Translations under genes and position numbers: made by a program
Source of the DNA: Rubrivivax sp.
GTDB taxonomy: Bacteria; Pseudomonadota; Gammaproteobacteria; Burkholderiales; Burkholderiaceae_C
Reading direction: 5' to 3'
NCBI GenBank assembly: GCA_030680415.1
Contig: JAUXVE010000009.1
Location: forward strand, 1-64,000
DNA: 64,000 nucleotides
The notes under the pieces: generated by a model
What the model was told of the DNA's origin: nothing
Database searches by the model: none
The model's input: only the letters and a program-made list of their open reading frames with translations
Part shown: positions 38,148-47,590 of the stretch, one piece after another
Layout: the number at the start of each line of letters is the position of its first letter
How positions within the stretch are numbered: the first letter of the stretch is position 1

Positions 38148-39518
38148 ATGCGTGACGTGGAGCCGGACTTCTGGCGCAATCTGCGCGAAGAGCTCGCCGC
38201 CGGCCGCCACTGGGTCGACCGCAGCGTGGTGCTCGGCTATGCCGCCCTCACCGGCGGCGTGGTGGTCGGCTTCACCCTGCTGTCAGAGGCCGCCAGCCAC
38301 GGCTTTGAGCAGCTGCGCGGCGGCCACGCCTGGGCGCCCTGGCTGATGCTGGCCTGGACGCCCCTGCTCACGGTGGCACTGCTGTGGTGGACGCGCCGCT
38401 TCGTGCCCGGCGCCACGGGCTCGGGCATCCCGCAGGTGGTGCGGGCGCTCGACGACGAGTTGCCCGAAGACCAACGCTCGGTGCTGGTCTCGCTGCGCGT
38501 CTCGCTGCACAAGATCGGACTCGTCGCCGGCGGGCTGCTGGCCGGGCTGTCGATCGGGCGCGAGGGGCCGACGGTTCAGGTGGGCGCCGGCGTCATGGCC
38601 CATGCGAAACGCTGGCTGTCGCCACAGTCCGGCATCGACAGCCACGACCTGATGGTGGCTGGCGCCGCGGCCGGCATCGCCGCGGCCTTCAACACACCGC
38701 TGGGGGGTGTGATCTTCGCGCTGGAGCAGCTCTCGCGCCGGCGCAGCATCTCGCACAGCTCGCTGGTCATCGTCAGCATCGTGCTCGCCGGCCTGGTGGC
38801 GGTGGCGATGTTCGGCAACAACTCCTACTTCGGCGAACTGCGCGTGCAGCATCTGGGCTGGTCGCTGCTCGGCCCGGGCTTGCTGGTCGCACTGGTGGCG
38901 GGGCTGGCCGGGGGCTTGTTCTCGCGCCTGGTCGTGGTTTCGGCGCGCGGCCTGCCCGACCGCTTCAGCCGCTGGCGCGCCAGCCATCCGCTGCGCTTTG
39001 CCGCCGGCTGCGCCTTTGCGGTGGCGGTGATCGGCCTCGTCACCGGCGGCACCACGGCGGGCGCCGGCTATGCGCCGACGCGTGCGCTGCTCGAGGGCCA
39101 GGCGGAACTGCCCGGCGTCTACACCCTCCTCAAGTTCTGCGCCACCTGGCTCTCCGCCTGGACCGGTGTGCCGGCGGGTGTGTTCGCTCCGTCGCTGGCC
39201 ATCGGTGCCGGCATCGGCAACGACGTGGCGCTGCTCACGCGCGTCGGCCCGCAGGCCGCGATCCCGCTCATCGCGCTGGGCATGGTCGGTTTCCTGGCCG
39301 CCACCACGCAGGGGCCGATCACCGCCTTCATCATCGTCATGGAAATGGTCTCGGGCCACGCCATGGTGCTGAGCCTGATGGCCTGCTCCCTGCTGGCCAG
39401 CGGCGTGGCACGCCTCATCACGCGGCCGATGTACCTGGAGCTGGCGGCGCTGCTGCTGCCGCCATCCCCGCCGCCGGCTGCCGCAGCGGCGTCGGCATCC
39501 GACGGGAGAACAACATGA
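38148..39518 (+). CDS. ClC-family chloride channel/antiporter
   Basis: A 456-residue polytopic membrane protein. The ClC selectivity motifs are present: GSGIPQV, GREGPTVQ with the gating Glu, and GVPAGVFAPSLAIGAGIGND near the C-terminus. There is no C-terminal CBS pair. The ATG at 38148 is taken from the N-terminal alignment region (MRDVEPDFWRNLREELAAGR), as the ORF track extends back into the regulator. The stop overlaps the start of the next gene (ATGA), so a physiological link with it, for instance osmotic balance, is possible. Confidence 0.9.
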   Translation: MRDVEPDFWRNLREELAAGRHWVDRSVVLGYAALTGGVVVGFTLLSEAASHGFEQLRGGHAWAPWLMLAWTPLLTVALLWWTRRFVPGATGSGIPQVVRALDDELPEDQRSVLVSLRVSLHKIGLVAGGLLAGLSIGREGPTVQVGAGVMAHAKRWLSPQSGIDSHDLMVAGAAAGIAAAFNTPLGGVIFALEQLSRRRSISHSSLVIVSIVLAGLVAVAMFGNNSYFGELRVQHLGWSLLGPGLLVALVAGLAGGLFSRLVVVSARGLPDRFSRWRASHPLRFAAGCAFAVAVIGLVTGGTTAGAGYAPTRALLEGQAELPGVYTLLKFCATWLSAWTGVPAGVFAPSLAIGAGIGNDVALLTRVGPQAAIPLIALGMVGFLAATTQGPITAFIIVMEMVSGHAMVLSLMACSLLASGVARLITRPMYLELAALLLPPSPPPAAAAASASDGRTT

Positions 39519-41062
39519 AACCCTGGCTGGCGCGTGTCCTGCATCGAGCCGTGCGCTGGGTCGGCAAGCGGCTCGGCCCGCACGAGCCCATGCCTGGCGG
39601 CGAGACACCGGTGCTGCCGGCGGCGTCGTTCGACGCACTGCCGCCCAAGGCCTGCGTGACGGTGGTGATCCCGGCGCTGAACGAGGCCAGGCGCATCGCC
39701 GGCGTCGTCGCCTATGCGCTGGCCGACCCGGCCACCGCCGAAGTGGTGGTGGTCGACGACAGCTCGATCGACGACACCGCGGCGCTGGCCCGCGCCGCCG
39801 GCGCGCGCATCGTCACCAGCTCCATGCTCGGCAAGGGCCCGTCGATGCACGACGGCATGCTGGCCGCCCAGTGCGAGATCGTGGCCTACCTCGATGGCGA
39901 CCTCGCCGGCCTGCGCCCCGGCATCATCGGCGACCTCTGCCGCCCGCTGCTGCGCAACGAGGCCGACTTCGTGAAGGCCCGCTTCGGCCGCGGCGGCGGC
40001 CGCGTCACCGAGCTCACCGCCAAGCCCATGCTGAAGGTCTTCTTCCCCGAACTGGCCGGCTTCGGCCAGCCGCTGGGCGGCATCATCGCGGCGCGGCGCT
40101 CGCTGCTGCAGCAACTGGCCTTCGAAGACGGCTACGGCGTCGACATCGGGCTGCTGGTCGACGCCCACCGCGCCGGCGCGCGGCTGGCCGAGGTCGACAT
40201 CGGCTCGCTCGAGCACGACAGCCAGCCGCTGCACGACCTCACGGTGATGGCCAACGAGGTCTCGCGCGTGATCTACACGCGGGCCCGTGCCGCCGGCCGG
40301 CTGCACGCCGAGCAGATCAGCGCCATGTTCGAAAGCCAGCGCCAGGCCGCGTCGGCGCTGGACTACATCCTGACACGGCGACGCGGGCGCCAGCGCCTGC
40401 TGCTGCTGGACATGGACGGCACGCTCACCACCACCCGCTTCGCGCTCGAACTGGCACGCGCCACCGGCCAGGAGGCGGCGCTGATGGAGATGCTGGACAA
40501 CGCCGAGGACGACGCCGCCACGCGCAGCGAACGCATCGCGGCGCTGTTCCGCTTCGTGCACAGGCAGCAGTTCGAGCGCGTGGCGCGTGCAGCGCCGCTG
40601 CGCCCGGGCGTGATCGAGTTCGTCAACCGCATGCGGCGTGCCGGCTTCATGGTCGGCGTGCTCAGCGACAGTTACTTCGTCGCCGCCGACATCGTGCGCC
40701 GGCGGGTCTTCGCCGATTTCGCGCTGGCGCACACGATGCAGTTCGACGCCGACGTCTGCAGCGGCCACGTGCGCCTGAACACGGCATTCCAGCCGCTGGC
40801 CGAAGGCGACGGTGAGCCGGTGTGCAAGAGCCATGTGCTGCGCCGCTTCAGGGCCGACGACGGCGGGCCGCCGCTGCTGGAGTGCTGGGCCGTTGGCGAC
40901 AACCTCAACGACCTCGGCCTGATGCGCCTGGCCGACCGCGCCTTCGCCATCGATCCCAAAGCGGCGGCGCTGCGCGGCGAGCCGGGGGTGGTCGTGATCC
41001 AGTCCTTCGAAGAGCTGCTGCCGCTGGTGCCCGAGCCGCCGGCGCAGCGTGAGGGCGCCTGA
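39515..41062 (+). CDS. Fused glucosyl-3-phosphoglycerate synthase-like glycosyltransferase and HAD phosphatase
   Basis: A 515-residue fusion. Residues about 45-290 are a GT-A transferase very like GpgS (GT81): VVIPALNEARRIAGVV, the DGD metal motif in AYLDGDLAGL, GGGRVTELTAKPMLKVFFPEL, and EDGYGVDIGLLVDAHRAGAR. Residues about 290-510 are a SerB-like HAD phosphatase: LLLDMDGTLTTTRF with the catalytic DxD, VGVLSDSYF, and GDNLNDLGLM. GpgS makes glucosyl-3-phosphoglycerate from NDP-glucose and 3-phosphoglycerate, and a phosphatase then yields the compatible solute glucosylglycerate. The two steps appear here in one polypeptide. A mannosyl analogue (MgsD) is a known fusion. The stop of the ClC gene overlaps its ATG. 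Confidence 0.82.
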   Translation: MKPWLARVLHRAVRWVGKRLGPHEPMPGGETPVLPAASFDALPPKACVTVVIPALNEARRIAGVVAYALADPATAEVVVVDDSSIDDTAALARAAGARIVTSSMLGKGPSMHDGMLAAQCEIVAYLDGDLAGLRPGIIGDLCRPLLRNEADFVKARFGRGGGRVTELTAKPMLKVFFPELAGFGQPLGGIIAARRSLLQQLAFEDGYGVDIGLLVDAHRAGARLAEVDIGSLEHDSQPLHDLTVMANEVSRVIYTRARAAGRLHAEQISAMFESQRQAASALDYILTRRRGRQRLLLLDMDGTLTTTRFALELARATGQEAALMEMLDNAEDDAATRSERIAALFRFVHRQQFERVARAAPLRPGVIEFVNRMRRAGFMVGVLSDSYFVAADIVRRRVFADFALAHTMQFDADVCSGHVRLNTAFQPLAEGDGEPVCKSHVLRRFRADDGGPPLLECWAVGDNLNDLGLMRLADRAFAIDPKAAALRGEPGVVVIQSFEELLPLVPEPPAQREGA

Positions 41063-41121
41063 AGGTGCCGGGCCGCGCGCGGCGCAGGCTTGCCGGCACA
41101 CGGCGCGGCTGACGGCAGGGC

Positions 41122-42714
41122 ATGTCGACGCTCGACTGGTTCGTCATCGTCGTCTACCTCGCGGGCACGCTGGGCCTGAGCGCCTGGCTGGCGCGCATGC
41201 AGCAGACGCCGGCCGACTACTACGTGGGAGGCCGCACGCTGCCGTGGTGGGCGCTGGCGCTGTCGATGCTGGCCACGCAGTCGTCGGCGAATTCCTTCCT
41301 CGGCATCCCGGCCTTCGTGGCGCTGGTGCCCGGCGGCGGATTGACCTGGCTGCAGTACGAGCTGATGCTGCCGCTGGCCATGGTCCTCATCATGCTGGTG
41401 CTGGTGCCGGTGCTGCGCGGTCTGGCGCTGATCAGCGTCTACGAGTACCTTGAGCGCCGTTTCGACCGCGCCACGCGCCATGTGCTGAGTGCCGTGTTCC
41501 TGCTCTCGCGCGGCCTGGCCACCGGCGTGGCCGTGTACGCCGCGGCGGTGGTGGTGCAGGTGTGCACCGGGCTGCCGCTGGCCTGGTGCATCGTCGGCGT
41601 CGGCGGCATGACGGTGGTCTACGACACCATGGGCGGCATGCGCGCCGTGGTCTGGACCGACGTCATCCAGATGGCCGTGCTGCTGGCCGGCATCGTGGTG
41701 TGCATCGCCTATGCCTGGCAGCTGGCCGGCGGCGGCGCGGCGATCCTGGCCGCGCACGACCCGGCAAGGCTGGCCGCGGTGGAATGGGCGCACGGCGTGG
41801 GCGACGGCGCTCGCGCGCCGCTGTGGGGTTTCGTCGTCGGTGGGCTGGTGCTCTATGTCGCCTATTACGGTGTCGACCAGAGCCAGGTGCAGCGCCAGCT
41901 GGCCGCCCCCGACGTGAAGAGCGCGCAGCGCGCACTGCTGCTCAACGGGCTGGCGCGGTTTCCGCTCACTTTGCTGTACTGCGGCCTCGGGCTGGCGGTC
42001 GGCGCCGTCTACCTGGCGAGCGAGCCGCTGCGCGCTGCGGTGCCGGCGGGGCGGCTGGACTACCTGATGCCGCGCTTCATCGAACTGCACCTGCCCGTCG
42101 GCGTGCGCGGGCTGCTGGTGGCGGCGATCCTGGCCGCCGCGATGTCGAGCCTGGACTCGGCGCTCAACAGCCTGTCGGCGGCCACGCTGCGCGACTTCGT
42201 CGAGCCGCGCCTGGGGCCGCAGGCGCCGGAGTCGCGCCGCCTGCTGGCCTCCAGGCTGGTGACGCTGGGCTGGGGCGTCTTGATCGTCGGCTTCGGACTC
42301 GTCGTCGGCGACCTCGCCAGCAGCGTGGTCGAGGGCATCAACCGCATCGGCGCGCTGTTCTACGGCCCGCTGCTGGCGGCCTTCGGCTGCGGCATCCTCG
42401 ACCGCCGCGCGCGCGGCCCGGGGGTACTGGCGGGCGTGGCCGCAGGCCTCGGCCTCAACGCGGTGCTGGCCTGGGGTCTGGGGCCGCAGCTGTTCTGGAT
42501 GTGGTGGAACGTCACCGGCCTGGTCGCGGCAGTGGCGGTCACGTTGGGGGTCAGCCGCATGCTCGCGCCGCCGACCGCGGCGCAGCTGGACGGCACCACG
42601 CTCGGCGCTGCCGCGCTGCGCCGCGCCTGGGCCGCCGGCCGCCGCTTGTACCTGGGCCTGCTGGGTTACGGCGTGACCATGGCGGCAGTGGCCGTGGCGC
42701 TGGGCGTGCGCTGA
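41122..42714 (+). CDS. Sodium:solute symporter (SSS family)
   Basis: A 530-residue inner-membrane symporter with about 13 hydrophobic segments. SSS features are DWFVIVVYLAGTLGLSAWLA, PADYYVGGRTLPWWALALSM, SSANSFLGIPAF and YDTMGGMRAVVWTDVIQMAV. The family includes sugar, inositol and organic-acid carriers, and this one cannot be placed further. It lies 24 bp before a Gfo/Idh oxidoreductase gene, suggesting they handle the same solute, perhaps a cyclitol or sugar derivative. Confidence 0.88.
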   Translation: MSTLDWFVIVVYLAGTLGLSAWLARMQQTPADYYVGGRTLPWWALALSMLATQSSANSFLGIPAFVALVPGGGLTWLQYELMLPLAMVLIMLVLVPVLRGLALISVYEYLERRFDRATRHVLSAVFLLSRGLATGVAVYAAAVVVQVCTGLPLAWCIVGVGGMTVVYDTMGGMRAVVWTDVIQMAVLLAGIVVCIAYAWQLAGGGAAILAAHDPARLAAVEWAHGVGDGARAPLWGFVVGGLVLYVAYYGVDQSQVQRQLAAPDVKSAQRALLLNGLARFPLTLLYCGLGLAVGAVYLASEPLRAAVPAGRLDYLMPRFIELHLPVGVRGLLVAAILAAAMSSLDSALNSLSAATLRDFVEPRLGPQAPESRRLLASRLVTLGWGVLIVGFGLVVGDLASSVVEGINRIGALFYGPLLAAFGCGILDRRARGPGVLAGVAAGLGLNAVLAWGLGPQLFWMWWNVTGLVAAVAVTLGVSRMLAPPTAAQLDGTTLGAAALRRAWAAGRRLYLGLLGYGVTMAAVAVALGVR

Positions 42715-42738
42715 GACAATCGAAACGGAAGTGCACAC

Positions 42739-44115
42739 ATGTCATTGCGACAGTTCATCTCGGCGCGGCGCCTGCTGCGCGCGCTCGGTTCCGTCAAGAG
42801 CGGCATCGAATACAGCTGGACCGAGGCCGCGCGTCTGCTCGGCCTGCACGAAGACCTGTACACGCACCCGCTGCACCGCGACCTGACGCGGCCGGTGACG
42901 GTGGTGCTGATCGGCGCCGGGCACCGCGGCTCGATCTACGCCGACTTCGCGGACAAGAACCCGAAGGAGATGAAGATCGTCGGCGTCGCCGATGCCAACC
43001 CGCAACGTGTGCAGCGCATCGCCAATGCACACCACGTGCCGGCGCGGCACTGCTATGCCAACTGGGAGTCGGTATTCGACGTGCCGCGCCTGGCCGACGC
43101 GGTGATCGTCGCCACCCCCGACCAGGTGCATACGGCGCCCTGCCTGCGCGCGCTGGCGCTGGGCTACGACGTGCTGCTGGAAAAGCCCATCGCCCCCACC
43201 GAGGTCGAATGCCGGCAGATCCTGGCTGCCGCGCGGGCCAGCAAGCGCATCGTCGGCGTCTGCCACGTGCTGCGCTACACGCCCTACTTCCGCGAGCTCA
43301 AGGAGATCCTCGACGCCGGCATGATCGGCCAGATCATCAGCGTGCAGCACATGGAGCCCATCGAACACACGCACATGAGCCATTCCTACGTGCGCGGCGC
43401 CTGGCGCAACAGCAAGACGGCCACCCCCATCATCCTGGCCAAGAGCTGCCACGACACCGACATCATCCGCTGGCTGGTCGGCGGCCACGCGCAGGAGGTG
43501 CACTGCTTCGGCAACCTGAAGTGGTTCAAGCAGGCCAACGCCCCCGAAGGCAGCACCGAGCGCTGCACCGACGGCTGCCTGGTCGAAGGCGAGTGCCCGT
43601 ACTCGGCGCTGCAGATCTACTACCGCGACCGCAAGCGGCTGTACGTGTTCGACCTGCCCGACGAGCAGACGAACTGGGACGCGCTCATCATGCAGGGGCT
43701 GAAGACCACCGACTACGGCCGCTGCGTCTACCGCATGGACAACGACCAGCCCGACCACCTGACGGTCAACATCCTGTTCCACAACGGCGTCACCGCGGGC
43801 TTCTCGATGGAGGCCTTCGTCTCCTACGAGGGCCGGCGCACGCGCATCATGGGCTCGATGGGCGACATCGTGGGCAACATGGAGAGCTTCACGCTGACCA
43901 CCTTCAAGGGCGGCCAGCGCCGCAGCTGGAGCCTGAAGACCGACGCCCACGGCGGCGGCGACCACCGCATGGTCGCCGACTGGGTGCAGGCCGTGGGCCA
44001 GCAGAACCCGACGCTGCTGAGCTCGCCGATCGAGGACTCGGTGGAAAGCCACCTCATGGCCTTCGCGGCCGAGAAGAGCCGGCTCAGCCGGACGATCGAG
44101 GCCGTGGTCGTCTGA
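42739..44115 (+). CDS. Gfo/Idh/MocA-family oxidoreductase
   Basis: A 458-residue NAD(P)-dependent dehydrogenase. The Rossmann motif is VVLIGAGHRGSIYADFADK, and the catalytic Lys motif is VLLEKPIAPTEVE. A four-cysteine-containing insertion (CTDGCLVEGECPYSA) is found in a subgroup of uncharacterised members. It is followed by a bidirectional terminator. Substrate is probably a sugar or cyclitol, in keeping with the upstream symporter. Confidence 0.87.
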   Translation: MSLRQFISARRLLRALGSVKSGIEYSWTEAARLLGLHEDLYTHPLHRDLTRPVTVVLIGAGHRGSIYADFADKNPKEMKIVGVADANPQRVQRIANAHHVPARHCYANWESVFDVPRLADAVIVATPDQVHTAPCLRALALGYDVLLEKPIAPTEVECRQILAAARASKRIVGVCHVLRYTPYFRELKEILDAGMIGQIISVQHMEPIEHTHMSHSYVRGAWRNSKTATPIILAKSCHDTDIIRWLVGGHAQEVHCFGNLKWFKQANAPEGSTERCTDGCLVEGECPYSALQIYYRDRKRLYVFDLPDEQTNWDALIMQGLKTTDYGRCVYRMDNDQPDHLTVNILFHNGVTAGFSMEAFVSYEGRRTRIMGSMGDIVGNMESFTLTTFKGGQRRSWSLKTDAHGGGDHRMVADWVQAVGQQNPTLLSSPIEDSVESHLMAFAAEKSRLSRTIEAVVV

Positions 44116-44130
44116 GAGGGTGTAGACGAA

Positions 44131-44156
44131 ATCCCGTGCACCCGGGTGCATGGGAT
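44131..44156. terminator. Bidirectional hairpin between convergent genes
   Basis: ATCCCGTGCACCC is followed directly by GGGTGCATGGGAT, which pairs along 13 bases with one mismatch. The hairpin lies 15 bp after the oxidoreductase stop and about 70 bp before the end of the convergent GH94 gene, where a two-way terminator is expected. Confidence 0.65.
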
Positions 44157-44227
44157 GGCCTCTCAACCTCTGAGCGGGAACCGCCCCGGCACCGCGGGCG
44201 CAGGGTCGTCGCACGCTATCTTCGGGA

Positions 44228-47200
44228 TCAACCGATCTCGACCTGCAAGGTGTTGCGCCCGGGCGCGCAGGCCGCCACGAAGGCCGACCACGCGACCAAG
44301 GCCGCGCCCCTGCGGTAGGCGTTGGCGCGGCGCGTGTATGCGAGAGGCTGGCCGTTGAGCGTGAGCGAGCGCACGCCGCAGCCCGCCGCGCCGACGCGGT
44401 AGTGCAGCACCAGCGCATGCCCGTCCAGATCGGTCTCGACGCGCAGGCCGTCGAGCGCGCTCGGCAGCACCGGGTCGATGACCAGCCGGCCGTGTTCGCG
44501 GTCGATGCCGACGAAGTGCCGCATCACCAGGCCCAGCGCCAGGCCGGGGCCGCTGGAATAGATGCGCCAGCCGCCCTCCAGCGGCACCGTGCCGGCGTTG
44601 ATGCGGGCGTAGTCGCGCAGTGCTTCGTAACGGTCGGGGAAGGCGGCGTCGGAACTCGAGTAGTAGCAGTTGGCCTGGCGCGCGGCGGCACTCGGCACCC
44701 AGTGGCGCAGGCCGATCGGGTGCGCCCGGCACAGCGCGGCGAAGAAGCCCACGGCGTCGCCCACGTGCGCCAGCGTCTCGGCGTAGCGCAGGTGCGCGTG
44801 CATGTACATGACGCCGATCTCGCGGCCGAAGTAGGCGCTGCTCTCGGCGCGCTGGAACAGCGTTTGCGGCCCGCCGCGGTAGGCCATGGGGGCGTCGAAC
44901 AGGCGCGCACCGTCGGCGCCGCTCAGGTGGCGGGCGATCAGCGCCAGTTGCTCGTGCGCCTGCGCCGGCGTGAGCATGTCTTCCAGCACCGCATGCATCA
45001 TCGGCAGCAGGCTGTAGCGCAGGCCCGTGAGGCGGTCGCCGGGGTGCAGCAGCAGCGCCGGCGCTGCGTCTCCTTGCTCTGGAAACAGCGCATAACCGGC
45101 CACCACGCCGTCCTGCACCAGCAGGCGCTGGAAGTCGGCGTGCACACGCGCGGCCTCTTCGGCCAGCGGCTGCGCGTCGGCGGCGCGGCCGCTGCCGCGC
45201 AGCGCCGCGACCAGCGCCACCAGCATCTGGTGGTGCAGCGTCACCGTCCAGGCGCTGCACATGCGTTCGCGCAGCGCCGGGTCGGCCGGCTGCAGCGCGT
45301 CGTTCCAGTCGCCGTGCCAGTAGGCTGCCAGGTGCGTGCCGGCGATGCGGCGCGACGCGATCAATGCCAGTGCGCGCTGCACGTGCTGCCACAGCGCAAA
45401 CACCTCGTCGCTGCCGTGGAAGGGCAGCGGCTCGTCGAGCAGGCCCGCGTCACCCGAGGCCGTGAGGTAGCGCGCCAGGCCCAGCAGCGGCCAGAACACG
45501 ATGTCGCCGTGCGAGTCGCCGGCGCGCAGGTGGCGGTCGCGCTCGAAGAACATGAACCACTGCGGCCAGTCGCCGTCGTCGTTCTGCGCCGCAAAGGTGC
45601 GCAGCAGCAGGTCGCGCACGGGCGCCGTGCGGCCGCAGGCCAGCAGCAGCTCCAGCGGGCCCTGGCAGACGTCGCGCGTGCCCCAGCCGCCCCCCGAGTA
45701 CTGCTCCAGTCCACGCGGTGCCAGGTAGTGCACCAGCGCGTTGTGCAGGTACCAGGGCAGGATGTCGGACAGCCGCGACACGTCGGCGGCGTGCGGCCCG
45801 GGCGCTGCATGCAGGCGCAGCGCCGGCAGCGGCGGCGCTGCCGGCACGGCCGGGCCCGGCACCAGCCGGCCGAAGATGCGCAGCGCGAACGCCGGCGCGG
45901 CCACGGCCTCGATGCAGACGTAGGGCTGGCCATGCGGGCGGCCGTCGGCAAACAGCGCTTCGTCGCCGGCGACGCGGGCAAAACGGCTGTCCGCTGCCGG
46001 CTCGATGACGAAGCCGCCGTGCGGGAAGCGCTGCGCGAGCTCGCTGCCGGGCGGCGGCGTGAGCAGGACGCCGTCGCCGTCACTGCGCCAGCACGCCGCG
46101 CCGCCGCCGCTGCCGTCGTCGCCGCCGAGCGCCACGTGGTGGGTGACGAGCAGGCGCAGGGACCCGCCGCTCGTCACGTCCACCGCCAGCTCCAGCGCCT
46201 GCGGTGCATGCAGCGCGAGACTGCGCACGGCAAAGCTGCCGCCGCGATGCTTGTAGATCCAGCAGCAGCCGTCGGGCCGCATCTCGAACGCCGAGGGCAG
46301 GCCGAGCTGCTGCCATACGCCGTCGAGGTGGACGAAAACGCGCTGGCCTTGTGAACGGAACTGCCCCAGGTAGCCGTGCACCGTGGACAGGAGGCGGTTG
46401 ATGCTGACGTGTCCCTGCGTGACCATGGAATGGAAGACGCCGCCCATCCACACCGTGGAGGTCAGCGAGGTCTCGTCCGGCGTCAGGTGCCTGCCGGTGC
46501 GCAGGATGTGACCGTGCGGGCGCAGCACCTGTCCCTCCTTGGCGCGCATCACGACATGGCAGGCGTCGCTGGTGAAGAAGGACAGCAGCGCCTCGCCGTC
46601 GTGTTCTTCGTGCCGGCGCGCGCTGCCGAAGAGGGCATCGATCTCGGCGGCGTCGAGATCCAGCGTGGCCAGCCAGGGTGCGGCGCTGAACAGCGTGGCG
46701 GCCGGCGCGATGCCTGGCGTCACGGGCGCGCTGGCCGCCGCCGACGCTTCGGGCAGGGCCAGCGTGGCGTCGACGAACGCCAGGTCGGCGTCGCCGCTGG
46801 CGGCTGGGTGGTCGGCTTCGACGCGACCGAAGAATCCGAGCCTGGCGGTCTCACCCGGCTGCAGCGTGAGCGGTGCGTCCTGCACCGCGATCATCGCGTG
46901 CTCGTGCTGCAGGCGCTGTGCCGGCAGGCCTTGCAGCAGGCCGGCCGGCGCCGCACCGGAGCGCGCGGCCAAGCCCAGCACCTGCAGCGCATCGGTGGCA
47001 AATGCCACGCCGCGGCGCAGGGAACCCAGCACCGCCCAGGGGTGGCGCCCGCCGAGGCCGCCCACGGCAAGGTTCTGCCGCGCCGCCACCACGCAGCCGC
47101 GCTCGGCGTGCTGCAGCGGCGTGAGGTCGATGTAGTGGCTGACGTAGTGTTCGTTCAGGCGCACCGCTGCGTAGGCGCTGAGTGCGATGTCCTGCACCAG

Positions 47201-47590
47201 CACGAGGTCGATCACCTGTGCCTGGGCGTCGTCGTTCTCCACTTGCACATGCCAGAACCAGGCCGCGGCGCCCTGCGCGAGCCTGAGCGTGAGCAGCCAG
47301 CGCAGCCCGTGCGCGCTGCCCGCGGCCGCATAGCCGGCGTCGGCCGTGTCGCCGAAGTGCAGCCGCGACCCGCTCGCCGGCCCGAGCAGCGGCACGAGTT
47401 GAACGCCGCCAGCGCCATGCCGCCGCAGCCACAGGTTGGCGGGCGCGCCCTCGACTTCATTGCCGACGAACAGGTTCAGCAGGTCTGCGCCGCGACCCAG
47501 GCGGCGCATCGAGCCGTTGGCGTTGATCTCGCACCACAGGCCCGACGGGCTGCGCAGCGTGCATGCGTGCTTGGCACGGCGGCTGATCAT
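44228..47590 (-). CDS. GH94-type glycoside phosphorylase (1,2-beta-oligoglucan phosphorylase-like)
   Basis: A 1120-residue protein with no signal peptide, hence cytosolic. It has an N-terminal beta-sandwich region and a C-terminal (alpha/alpha)6 barrel with WGTRDVCQGPLELLL. The likely general acid is the Asp in AAYWHGDWNDAL near residue 760, the equivalent of the WND motif of GH94 phosphorylases. Length near 1100 residues fits 1,2-beta-oligoglucan phosphorylase better than cellobiose phosphorylase (about 800). GH149 and GH161 beta-1,3-glucan phosphorylases are alternatives. Its product would be glucose 1-phosphate. Its start overlaps the stop of the discoidin gene (ATGA). It is the last gene of the glycan operon. 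Confidence 0.78.
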   Translation of the reverse strand: MISRRAKHACTLRSPSGLWCEINANGSMRRLGRGADLLNLFVGNEVEGAPANLWLRRHGAGGVQLVPLLGPASGSRLHFGDTADAGYAAAGSAHGLRWLLTLRLAQGAAAWFWHVQVENDDAQAQVIDLVLVQDIALSAYAAVRLNEHYVSHYIDLTPLQHAERGCVVAARQNLAVGGLGGRHPWAVLGSLRRGVAFATDALQVLGLAARSGAAPAGLLQGLPAQRLQHEHAMIAVQDAPLTLQPGETARLGFFGRVEADHPAASGDADLAFVDATLALPEASAAASAPVTPGIAPAATLFSAAPWLATLDLDAAEIDALFGSARRHEEHDGEALLSFFTSDACHVVMRAKEGQVLRPHGHILRTGRHLTPDETSLTSTVWMGGVFHSMVTQGHVSINRLLSTVHGYLGQFRSQGQRVFVHLDGVWQQLGLPSAFEMRPDGCCWIYKHRGGSFAVRSLALHAPQALELAVDVTSGGSLRLLVTHHVALGGDDGSGGGAACWRSDGDGVLLTPPPGSELAQRFPHGGFVIEPAADSRFARVAGDEALFADGRPHGQPYVCIEAVAAPAFALRIFGRLVPGPAVPAAPPLPALRLHAAPGPHAADVSRLSDILPWYLHNALVHYLAPRGLEQYSGGGWGTRDVCQGPLELLLACGRTAPVRDLLLRTFAAQNDDGDWPQWFMFFERDRHLRAGDSHGDIVFWPLLGLARYLTASGDAGLLDEPLPFHGSDEVFALWQHVQRALALIASRRIAGTHLAAYWHGDWNDALQPADPALRERMCSAWTVTLHHQMLVALVAALRGSGRAADAQPLAEEAARVHADFQRLLVQDGVVAGYALFPEQGDAAPALLLHPGDRLTGLRYSLLPMMHAVLEDMLTPAQAHEQLALIARHLSGADGARLFDAPMAYRGGPQTLFQRAESSAYFGREIGVMYMHAHLRYAETLAHVGDAVGFFAALCRAHPIGLRHWVPSAAARQANCYYSSSDAAFPDRYEALRDYARINAGTVPLEGGWRIYSSGPGLALGLVMRHFVGIDREHGRLVIDPVLPSALDGLRVETDLDGHALVLHYRVGAAGCGVRSLTLNGQPLAYTRRANAYRRGAALVAWSAFVAACAPGRNTLQVEIG

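Noticed and set aside
37509-39518. 669-residue ORF covering regulator and ClC gene
   Set aside because: The first ~210 residues are an out-of-frame shadow of the Crp/Fnr gene; the ClC protein starts at 38148.
41562-44318. 918-residue plus-strand ORF
   Set aside because: Shifted-frame shadow of the symporter and Gfo/Idh genes; both are well supported in their own frames.
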